A DNA stretch of 64,000 nt from Chlorella sorokiniana (taxonomy: Eukaryota > Chlorophyta > Trebouxiophyceae > Chlorellales > Chlorellaceae): positions 2,604,001 to 2,668,000 of the forward strand of contig CP084620.1 of NCBI GenBank assembly GCA_025917655.1, given 5' to 3'. The translations under genes and the position numbers were made by a program. Of this stretch, positions 54,601 through 64,000 are shown piece by piece. The notes beneath the pieces are model-generated. The model saw only the letters and a list, made by a program, of their open reading frames with translations, was not told the origin of the DNA and made no database searches. Numbering within the stretch: the first letter of the stretch is position 1; every line of letters begins with the position of its first letter.

Positions 54601-56568
54601 GTGTGGCATGAGAGAGCGAGCAAGGGGCGGCGCCTGGGGGCGCAACAACGCAAGAGTAAATCAACAGGCGGAGCAGATCACAGCGAGCGCCACCACATGC
54701 TGGGGTGCACTGCGGAGATGGATGCAGAGCCTGAACGGGGAATCGTTCCAGGGGCGGCCTCCCACACAGCACAGCACAGACGCAGCAGCAGCACGGCAAG
54801 CGCGGCCCGACTCACTTCAGGTCAAAGGCCACTTTGGGCCGAGGGCAGTCCAGGAAGTTGAAGCAGAGGGCGCCGATGAAGGGCGGCTGCGTGGTGGCGG
54901 CACAGCACATGCGGCGGGGGTGATGACGGAGTGTGAGCGGGGGGGACAGCAGCTCTGCCCCGCAGCGCAGCGTCGGCAGAGCGGCGCCCCAGTCACACGC
55001 ACGGCGGAGCGGGCGAGCGGAGCGGGCGCAGCAGCGCAGCAGGCCCCCTCACCTCCGACGACAGGCCGCGTAGCTCGATGCGCAGCGTACCGCCCGCCTC
55101 GATGTACGACATCTGCGCGGCCAGCAGCGCGGTCGGCCAAAGCGCACACCAGGCAGTGAAGCTCGAAACCACGCGAGATGCATGCGTGCCAGCACGCCAC
55201 TGGATGCTCGATCCCTTTCGTCTGCGCTGTGCTGCCAGATCGACTCCCTGTTCAGTCATCTACCCGTCCTTCCAGGCCCCCAGCCCCAGCCCCACGGCGC
55301 ACCCACCTGCACGCTGCCTCCCGCCACCCGCAGCGACACGTCCGGCCGGCCCGCCCAGCGCAGCTCCAGCAGCACCACCAGGCTCTCCAGGCGCTGCGGG
55401 TCGTCGGGGGCGGCGGCCGGCAGGCAGCGCACGCCCAGCACCGACAGCGGCTTGGCGCCGAAGCTGAGGCGCTCCAGGCGCGGCACGCCAAAGGCTCCGG
55501 CCTCGCCCAGGCTTCCCTCCAGCGCGTTGCGAATCAGCCTGTGGGAGCGGCAGCCGCGGCGGCCAGGCAGGCAGGCTGTCGAGATGCGTCGCGGGTGGGC
55601 CGGCAGGGTGGCGAGCACGACGCCGGAAGCGCAATGTGAAGCGGTGTACACAGCGCGGCGAGCGCGCCTGCACAGGTAGTCGTTCACGCCGGGCCACAGG
55701 GCGTTGACCAGCGCTTGGAGCAGGGGTGCGCGGTCCCAGTCAGGGAACTGCGTGGGGGCGGAGGCGTGGGCAGGCGCATGGATGGGTGAAGACCCCAGGT
55801 TGTGGCCACGTCTGCACAGCAACCCTCGCCTCCCTCCCTCCCACCTCACTGTCCCCCTCCCTCCCACCCAGATTCCGCCCTCCACCCCAGGCAACACGCC
55901 AGCAACGCCGCCCAGCCCGCACACTGCTTCACGGCTTGCTGTTCAGCGGCGTGGCAGCGGGCCGGCGCTGAGATGCTGGGCGGAAGGTGGCTGGCGGGGA
56001 CGATCCCCTCGCGCCTGCAGCCAGCGCGGGAAGTTGTCCCGCAGGAGCCAGGTGACAAAGCGCCGCCGCTCCTCGTTGCCCACGTCCTCGCTCCACAGGA
56101 GCACCTCTGCAAGGGTCAGCCCCGCCACGTAGCGCGCACGGCGGTGGTTGTGCTTGCCTGCAAGCGGGCGCGATCGACGACACGGGATTGGGTGCTTGCG
56201 AGGGTTGGCGCTTGTTGTCAGCAGCTTGTGGCTCAAGGGTGGCCCGAAGCGCAAGCGCCTGCTGCTGCCGCCGGCGGCGGCGCTGCCTGATGGGCGTATC
56301 CGGTCGCGGCACGCCGGATGCCTGTTTCAATCAAGTTTCATGCTCCTTGAATGCACATCGCGAGTCCCCAACAAGGGCGCCGCGCACCCAGAAGGAAGAA
56401 GGCCACGCTGCCCGCGAACAGGACGCTTTGCAGAATGATGCTGGCGCCCGCTGCATTGATGTCTTTGCTGACCTCCTTCCACAGCCCGCTAGGCAGTCGC
56501 ACAAACACTGTTCGCAAAAAGCCGAAAGGCAACGCCACCAGGACGCCGGCTGCGGCCGTGAGGATCAT
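51327..56568 (-). CDS. Extended-synaptotagmin-like SMP/C2 lipid-transfer protein
   Basis: An ER-anchored contact-site protein of the E-Syt/tricalbin type, expected to move lipids between ER and plasma membrane. ATG 56566-56568 opens an N-terminus with hydrophobic segments (LTAAAGVLVALPFGFL; IILQSVLFAGSVAFFLLG). The SMP domain is spread over exons from about 55755 to 54415: FPDWDRAPLLQALVNALWPG, RLERLSFGAKPLSVLGVRCL, GGTLRIELRGLSSE, PPFIGALCFNFLDCPRPKVA and LGAATELFPMLKKTIERRLL. This is the plant/animal E-Syt order. A first C2 domain follows near 54170-53580 (LLVVDVVDAELAS; later VHPAASLPSWTDERLELVVA and DRPLGCLDIPLAGLL). A long Ala/acidic linker, then GVLAVYIDRSKQV (about 52380) starts a second C2, whose later strands include LSLVLELGDVSGP and ARMPLSRVIERRRLPCKLAL. 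The end is SRLQLGSLHCQLAWHELVA, stop at 51327-51329. At least two frame breaks (about 53790-53830 and 51450-51480) lie in GC-rich runs. It converges on, and overlaps, the Hsp70/U-box gene. Confidence 0.82.
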
Positions 56569-56863
56569 TTCATGATGCACCGGCACACGATGCAGGCCGC
56601 GCTGGTGCTTATTCGGCCGCTAGGGTTCTGCAATACCAAGGCGCAGTACTGCTGCTCGAGGGGTGGACCTGCCCCCACGAAAGCAACCAGCATCGGGCAA
56701 CGAAGTGACACATTGCCTCCCCCAGGTCTCATCGCACGTGAAGTGTAGTTGGTTTACAGTGCGAAGAAACAGGTGTACAAGGCATGCTCAGTCCACGCAG
56801 TCCGGTCCTGATCGTGAGGGCAAACGGCGACGCCGCGGCCTGTCGATGCGCAGCCGCCGCAGG
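56569..56863. other. Spacer between SDR gene and E-Syt-like gene
   Basis: About 295 bases between two co-oriented - strand genes. It holds the SDR 3' UTR and the E-Syt-like promoter. No distinct motif was found. Confidence 0.45.
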
Positions 56864-58408
<1,545 letters not shown>

Positions 58409-59534
58409 GTTCTATGAATGCCACTCGAAACCGATCACACACACACTCACTGCACAAGAAAGCGAGATGGACACAATGCGCTGGCGCATTGCGGGGAAAG
58501 AGGCTTCTTTCTGCACGCTCAGGCTGTCGCCTCGCTGGCGGCGCCATCTCTCCTGCAAGTCTTTGTTGCCCGTGCATCTCAGCCAAGTGGGTCTTCCCCC
58601 TTACTATAGGCAGCTTTGAAATAGCCACCAAAGGCTGCCAATTCAGGATTTAGTGCCCGGTTGTGTCCCTTCCCTGTGCAATCCTGTGAGACATGCAACG
58701 GCACCCATCGGTTCCGTGTGCGCGTGCACACATTGGTTCCGTGTGCGCGTGAAGCACAACCTGATGCGATAGCATGCAGCTGTGCTGTCTGTAGTGCAGA
58801 GCCCCTCAGCATCATGCCTCTGGACCTCTCCTGCTTGGGAATGTCCCATGATGCATGTTTGCAAGCGATGTGATTCCATCAGAGTTTGTCGAGTGATTGG
58901 CCACGAGCCAAGCATGGTAGGTGAGGGAAAAGGGCAGGCTTCAGCAGGCTGCGAATTAAATGGTGAAAATAACGTTGCGCAGCAAGGCTGGCAGCTGGTT
59001 GGCAGGGGGAAAGCTATCAACAGGCTACAGGCGAGGTGTGCTGGCATGGGTAGCTTGCCCTTGTGCAACGCACGCACGTGAGGGGCAGGAGGAAAGGGCA
59101 AGGCAGGGTGTGGTACAGGGGCGGGTGAGTCTACAGATTTGAGCAAGTAAGCCGAGGAGGGGGGCAGAAGTCCCAAAACTGTTGCTGCTAGCAAGGGGCG
59201 CAGGCGGCGGGGGTGGGGACCAATCTGAGAGGTACTACGGGGCTAAGGCTAAAAGCAGGGGCAGGAGGGCCAACAGAAGGCGGTTGGATGCGTGGCTGCA
59301 GCGAGCGACAACCAGCTCAACAGGGCCCCAAAGAATTGCTGCGGTCAAGGGGTGCACAAGGCTGAGGCGGCCGGTTCAAGCGGCCGCCCAGCACCATCGT
59401 ATCTGCGTGTGTGTATCATCAAGGGAAGGCCAGTCCAAAGGAGGCTGGGGCGGGCGCCGGTGCCGGTGCAGCGGAGCCGGGGTGCCCAGATCAGTGGGGA
59501 TGCAGGGCAGGGGTGCCCGTCCATCCAGCAGCCC
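58409..59534. other. 1.1-kb spacer between SDR and LHC-like genes
   Basis: No gene is recognised. It holds the SDR promoter and the LHC-like 3' UTR. A small tandem repeat of 17 bases (GGTTCCGTGTGCGCGTG at 58710-58726 and again at 58735-58751) is present. Open frames on both strands are short and lack any features. Confidence 0.5.
58710..58751. repeat. Direct repeat, 17 bases twice with a 25-base period
   Basis: GGTTCCGTGTGCGCGTG occurs at 58710-58726 and 58735-58751, exactly matching. It lies about 300 bases upstream of the SDR start codon, so it could be a duplicated regulatory site or simple slippage. Confidence 0.8.
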
Positions 59535-60624
59535 TCAGATGTACTTGTCCTCCTCCAGAAAGTGGGTGCTGCAGTGTGTGTGTGTGGTGGGGGTGGGAGG
59601 AGGGAGGGAAAAGACGGTGAACACACATGGGTAAGGCTCGCACGATGCCCAGCGAATGCAGGATGCAAGCGGCAACTTCGCCTGCGGCAGCGGCACGCTG
59701 AATCAGCTGGGATGGCCAGCCTTCCTTGCTTCCCATTCTTTCCCCAGAACATGCTGGGCAGGGGGTCCCCTCCCCGCCCACCTGATGAAGGGCTGGGTGA
59801 AGACGGAGTCCAGCACGTAGTCCACCCCGCGGTCCACATTGTGCTGCGTCACCCCCGCAAAGCTGCGCCGCCCGCTGGTCAGGCTGCAGAGCACCGGCTC
59901 CAGCAGGCGGTGGTGGCGGCGGGACATGGGGCGGTAGGTGCGCGCGGCAAGGCCGGCTGCAGGCGGAGGGAGGGAGGGGGCAGCAGCTCGAGGCGGGATG
60001 GGCAGGAGAGCCAGAGGCGGCCTGGCAGGCGGGGAGAGGGGGTGGTAACAGCAGCCAGCAGCAGGAGGTGATCAACAGCAGCAGGCCCCGCCCAAGAACT
60101 CACGTCACACCAGCTTCGAAATCCTCACCTGAGCAGCAGAGCAGGAGCATGCCGAAGGCAGCAAACTGGCCTGCGGCGCTGCCCTGGGCCGCCCAAGCGC
60201 CAAACAGCCCCGCCTCGGAGCCAGCAGGCAGCAGCAGCTCGGCCAACAGAGCGACCCCGAAGCCAATCATGGCGGTACGGCCAGCAAAGCGCTCAAACAG
60301 GTTGACGGCGGCCTGCATCCAGGGGACAGGACGGTTTGTGTGGGGCTGAGGCGTGTTGGGCTGCAGCTAGGGCAATGGCGGCGCCCCGGCGGCGGGAGGG
60401 CGGGAAGGGCAGCCGTCCACCTGCGCCTCCAGGTAATCGGACATCAAGAACAGCACCCTGGACCGTTTCGAGGCTGTCCGAGGCTCAGCGGGCGCGCCGG
60501 GGCGCTCGGGAGGGGCTGCTGCCTGCACAGTCACTCGCTTCCTTGTAAGGCGCGGGCGGCCGCTCTGCTGACGCAGGGAGGCTGTCGGGGCACACCCCAC
60601 ACAGACGGATGATGTGAAAGACAT
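59535..60624 (-). CDS. Plastid LHC-like (LIL/SEP/ELIP-type) chlorophyll-binding protein
   Basis: A thylakoid protein of the light-harvesting-like group. ATG 60622-60624 opens MSFTSSVCVGCAPTASLRQQ followed by a basic Ser/Arg/Ala-rich stretch ending VTVQAAA, a typical plastid transit peptide. The second main exon has NLFERFAGRTAMIGFGVALL, which is the chlorophyll-binding ExxxxRxAM helix motif of the LHC superfamily. It ends in AELLLP and is followed by a second hydrophobic segment, AAGQFAAFGMLLLCCSG. The remaining exons encode a C-terminal domain (TYRPMSRRHHRLLEPVLCSL, then HNVDRGVDYVLDSVFTQPFI) and a last short exon, THFLEEDKYI, with stop 59535-59537. Two predicted helices fit SEP/LIL-type proteins better than three-helix LHCs. 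Such proteins usually act in photoprotection or pigment-protein assembly. The exact subgroup is not clear, and the C-terminal domain is not one I recognise. It is divergent with the TrmH-type gene. Confidence 0.8.
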
Positions 60625-60886
60625 GCTGACTGCTGCAACTGGTTGTATGCGTGAGTTTGGCGCCGGTGCAATTACAAATCGGCGGAAGGCCTGCACCGTT
60701 TCGCAGCACTGCAAAATTAGCTGATTGGGTGTCGGGAACAAGAAAAATGTGCCAATTGTTGAAACGACAGGCGGCAGTGAGGAGTTTTACGGAGAGCGGC
60801 CGTTTTCCTCTGCTGCATGGGGAGGCATATGACGAAGTTTGACTGTTTCGCTTGCCTTTTCAAGTGCCGGAACACCTGGTTTCAAC
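60625..60886. promoter_or_regulatory. Divergent promoter region, LHC-like and TrmH-type genes
   Basis: Only about 260 bases separate the two start codons. A CCAAT sequence (on the - strand, near 60723) lies about 100 bases upstream of the LHC-like ATG. No TATA box is evident. Both transcripts must begin here unless unseen 5' exons exist. Confidence 0.4.
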
Positions 60887-62323
60887 ATGGAAACGCTGCT
60901 GGAGCGCGGCGGAAGCGCCGACAATTTGCAGCCTGCGGCAGGCAGCATGCAGGTGCCGGCACCTTCTTCGTTGGAAATCGCTGCCTTGAATTCAACTGAG
61001 CTGGCGCCATGCGCGCTCGATTGCAACAGCTTCGCCTTCAATGTCTGTCGCCGCCACTACTGCCGTTGAGCCACCCACCACCTGCAGTCTGAGCCAAGTT
61101 CTGAAGGCGAACGACCACACTGCTACTTAATCACTTACAACGTGGCCAAGAAGCACAATTTGGGTACGGCAGGGCCCACCCCTGCTGCTGGCGCTGTGCT
61201 CCTCGCTGAGCCTAACGCATCCCCGCTGCACTGGCCGCCTGGCGCAGGCACGCTAGCACGCTGCGCCACGGCGTTCAACGTGCGGCAGGTGTGCCTGGTG
61301 GGGTCCCGGCACTTCAACTCTTTCGGGCGCACGGCGCCAGCGAGCACGTGCACTTTGCGCACTACGCAACGCTGGACGAGTGCTGCCGCGACTTGAAGCA
61401 GAACAAGGGTGACCCGCGGCAGCATGTGGCCGTTGCTGCCCTGCCCGCCAGCGTAACGGCGGCAGAGGCATGCTGCACGTGCGCACAGCTGCTGCCTGAC
61501 ACACTGAAGCCTTACGGCATTCAATCCGCTCGCCTGTCCCATTGCTTGGCGGCGTTGCAGGATGCACGCTGGTGGGAGTTGAGATTGTGGAGGGCGCTCA
61601 GCCGGTGCAGGGCTTCCCCTTCCGCGGCAACACCGCTTTCATGCTGGGCAACGAGGTGAGCTCTTCTGAACAACAGAGGATAAGGCGCAGCGGTTGCGCA
61701 TGCGCGGCCCTTGCCGGGCTGCCCCAGCCTCCATCCGGCGAGCTGCTGGCCCCTGGAGAGCCGCCCGCCCCCAGCTCACAGCCACCCATCCCCGCACTGC
61801 CTCCTGGCGCAATGTGCTGCAGGGCCAGGGCCTGAACGAGCGGCAGCTGGCGCTGTGCGACTCGTTCGTGTACATCCCGCAGTACGGCCCTGGCACCGCC
61901 TCGCTCAACGTCGCCGTCGCCGCCTCCATCGTCCTGCACCACTTTGCCCTCTTTGCCGGCTACCCCGTGCGGCAGCGGGAGGTGGGCTGGGGGGCAGAGG
62001 GAGGGACAGGCCGCCTGGCCACGGCAGATGGCAGGAGATGGCAGGGCACGCCAGGGGCAGAGGTGCTGCAGCCGAAGGGCGGCGCGCGCTGCCTGCGAGC
62101 GTCGTGGCTTGGCTTTTCTGCCGCTGTACCTCACCCCCTTTACTTGGTCCCCCTCCCGATGCAGGGCTACAAGTTTGTGGTCGGTGAGCGGCCGCAGCGA
62201 ACAGCGCCGCGAGGCTGCGTGCCGCTGACGCCTGAACAGCTGGCGGCTGAGCGCGCGCGGCGGGCAGCAGCAGCAGCCGACGGCGACGGCGCCGCCGCCG
62301 ACCTACCCGCGCTGTTTGAATGA
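60887..62323 (+). CDS. SpoU/TrmH-family RNA 2'-O-methyltransferase
   Basis: A SAM-dependent, trefoil-knotted RNA ribose methyltransferase. ATG 60887 opens METLLERGGSADN. A second exon reads CYLITYNVAKKHNLG. A GTACGG donor after it and the exon from about 61249 join to give NLGTLARCATAFNVRQVCLVG, the family's first motif (usually NxGxxxRxA). A later exon has GCTLVGVEIVEGAQPV and FRGNTAFMLGNEGQGLNERQ, where the last part is joined across an intron that begins near 61655. SPOUT motif 3 is IPQYGPGTASLNVAVAASIV (about 61876-61935). The C-terminus is YKFVVGERPQRTAPRGCVPL and ends in an Ala/Asp-rich tail, stop 62321-62323. A one-base frame break near 61325, at a GGG run between NSFG and AHGASEHVHF, looks like a sequencing error. 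The target RNA (tRNA or rRNA) cannot be chosen from the sequence. Confidence 0.87.
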
Positions 62324-62755
62324 CCGGCAGCACCCAGGCGCAGCGATCTGCAATCGTTGTGCGCTTTGCCGGTCATCAGTTAGGCAGCAGAGAACCCCTT
62401 TTCCACAAACTGAACTGGTAAATTGTGAGAGGCAACAGTTGGTTTGTTGTACACAGCATGGATGCAGATCTCATCATGTCCAGGGCAGAGTAGTGCGGAA
62501 AATCTGGGGAAACGGGAGTGCCAGGCAGGGTGACGGCATGGGCCTCGCTGCGGCAGCCAGTTTGCTGCCGCCAGCAAGGCTGCTTTGGCAGCTGCCTTCA
62601 GTCTGGGCACACGAGGCAGTAGTTTATGATTGGGGGAACATGTCAAAGCAGCGCCATGCACGGGAAGCAGGGGTGTGTTTCTCCTCGGGCCGTGCCCCGC
62701 ATCATGGCTGCATGGCTGCGAGTCACCGCCCCGCTTCCTGCACGGGCGATCGTCG
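62324..62755. other. Convergent spacer, TrmH-type and coiled-coil gene 3' ends
   Basis: About 430 bases between facing stop codons, less GC-rich than the flanks. I see no gene, only expected 3' UTRs. Confidence 0.5.
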
Positions 62756-64000
62756 TCAGGCCCGCTGCACCCGCGGCGCCGGCTTGCGCCCGTTGGCCTG
62801 GGCCGGCTGCTGCAGCAGCGCCTGGCTGAAGGTGACCACCGGCACGTCCACGCCTGCTGTTGCCGCGCCGCCGTTGGGCACAGGCGGCGGCGCCGCCGTG
62901 GCGGGCTCTGGGCCAGGCTCCGCCGCCGGTGCGGCGACGGTGGACGGCAGAGCAGAGGCCGGCGCGATGGGCGATGTCGGGCCCACGGGCTTGTGGTTTG
63001 AGGGGAGGAGAGCATGGCGGGGGCATGGAGGTGCGCCCGACCAGCGGCGACGGCACCTCCAGCGTGCTGCTCCCCACCATGGCGGCGATCTGGGCATCCT
63101 TGCGCTGGTTCTCCGCCTCCAGCGCCGCCAGCCGAGCCTCCAGCGCGCTGACGTCGGCCGCCCCGGCGCCGAGGAGGCGTCCGCCAAGGGAGCGCGCGCG
63201 GACGGCGGCGCTTCGGGTGCGGATTCAGCGGGCGGCGCCACGTAGCTGCCGTCCCGTATGGCGGCCAGCAGCGCGCCAGCCTCCGCGGCCCGCGCCTCCA
63301 GCCCCGCCAGGTACTCTGGCGGCGGCGGCTGGAAGCCGGGCAGGCGCTGCATGAGCGGCAGGCGCTGCCGGTAGGCCGCCACCGCCGAGCGAGCCGACTC
63401 CGCCGCCGCCTCGGCCGCAGCGAGCACCTCCTGCACAGCGTGTGAGGACCCCGGTGTGCGTGAACACATTCCAGCCAGGTCGGAACCCCGCCGCACTCAC
63501 GCAATTCCCTGAACAGCCCCCTGTGCGCTTGCTCGCCAGGCGTGCAGAGGCGGACCAAAGGCGGACGCTGTGTGGCAGCAAGCAGCCGTCCCCCAAACAG
63601 CCGTCCCCGTCGTGCAGCACCGCCAATTCCCCCCCCCCCGCTGCTGCGCCCACCTTGACGTTGGCCTCCGCTGTGGCGCGCTGCTTGGCAAAGGTCTTGG
63701 GGTCCCCCAGCCCCAGCCTGGCGGCCTGCTCGCCCTGCTTGATAGCCTGCGGGTGGTGGGGGGCAGGGAACAGGCATCAAAGCAGAGGCGGCCCGGCGGC
63801 TCTAAGCGGCCTGGCGGCTCTCAAGCGCTGAGGTGCCAGTCTGAACCACGGCATGCACTCCCAACACCACCTTTCCGCTGCCAGGCAGGTGAAAGGGACC
63901 AGAGGCCAGCTCTGTGCTGGGTTCACAACAGCGTGCCCGGGAGGGGCCGCCCGCCATACTAAGTGTCACCCGGAGCAGCAGCCAGGTCTGCCCTTACCGA
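62756..64000 (-). CDS. Ala/Pro-rich coiled-coil protein, C-terminal part (runs off the window)
   Basis: The 3' part of a - strand gene whose 5' end is outside the window. An exon near 63660-63750 reads AIKQGEQAARLGLGDPKTFA then KQRATAEANVK. The next exon (about 63430 downward) reads EVLAAAEAAAESARSAVAAY, RLPLMQRLPGFQPPPPEYLA and GLEARAAEAGALLAAIRDGS. It then becomes Ala/Pro/Ser-rich, with a short coiled coil ADVSALEARLAALEAENQRK. The frame seems to change near 63005 (one base) before the final part, VPNGGAATAGVDVPVVTFSQ and LLQQPAQANGRKPAPRVQRA, stop 62756-62758. The heptad-like Ala/Glu/Leu segments suggest coiled coils. I do not recognise a family and give no function. Confidence 0.55.

Noticed and set aside
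62316-63245. A 309-residue + strand open frame after the TrmH-type gene
   Set aside because: Most of it is antisense to the coiled-coil gene, and it turns into Gly/Ala/Arg low-complexity sequence there.

Overview
The window looks like nuclear DNA of a green alga, most likely a Chlorella-like trebouxiophyte. It is strongly GC-rich and compact. Nearly every gene is cut by several short GT-AG introns (some GC-AG), and the exons are often 50-250 bases. The gene content is eukaryotic and plastid-bearing: a cohesin SMC protein, a metacaspase, an SMP/C2 lipid-transfer protein, a plastid-type chlorophyll-binding LHC-like protein and a protein with a mitochondrial presequence. The taxonomic placement is an inference from these traits, not from a search.

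Layout: 1-0.85 kb molybdopterin synthase large subunit (MoaE/MOCS2B, +). 1.04-6.95 kb a long, poorly conserved protein with a divergent protein-kinase domain (-). 7.7-12.5 kb a protein with two EH domains and a C-terminal C2-like domain (-). 12.8-22.6 kb cohesin SMC1 (+), sharing a 345-base intergenic region with the EH gene. 23.2-24.2 kb MgtE/SLC41-type magnesium transporter (-). 24.2-25.4 kb no recognised gene. 25.4-29.05 kb MiaB/CDK5RAP1-type tRNA methylthiotransferase (+). 29.3-29.9 kb small unknown acidic protein (-). 30.4-34.6 kb a UBE2Q-like / UBA / PARP fusion (-). 35.0-43.3 kb ISWI-like SNF2 remodeller with Agenet and PHD domains (+). 44.1-47.2 kb SAP-domain type I metacaspase (+). 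47.8-51.6 kb divergent Hsp70 ending in a U-box (+). 51.3-56.6 kb extended-synaptotagmin-like protein (-), tail-to-tail with and probably overlapping the Hsp70 gene. 56.9-58.4 kb mitochondrial short-chain dehydrogenase (-). 59.5-60.6 kb plastid LHC-like protein (-). 60.9-62.3 kb TrmH/SpoU RNA methyltransferase (+). 62.8 kb to the end, 3' part of an Ala/Pro-rich coiled-coil protein (-, runs off the window).

The most interesting items are two unusual domain fusions from ubiquitin/stress biology. One puts an E2-like UBC domain, a SUMO-interacting motif and two UBA domains in front of an ADP-ribosyltransferase. The other replaces the helical lid of an Hsp70 with a complete U-box, which would make a chaperone that is also a predicted E3 ligase. 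Both rest on reading exons by eye across introns and need transcript support. A second theme is technical: at least ten well-conserved genes lose frame by about one base at short G/C runs, which looks like consensus error in the assembly rather than many pseudogenes. Exon borders given here are by-eye calls. Where only a span is given, the exact internal splicing was not resolved. No rRNA, tRNA, CRISPR array, transposon or viral remnant was recognised.
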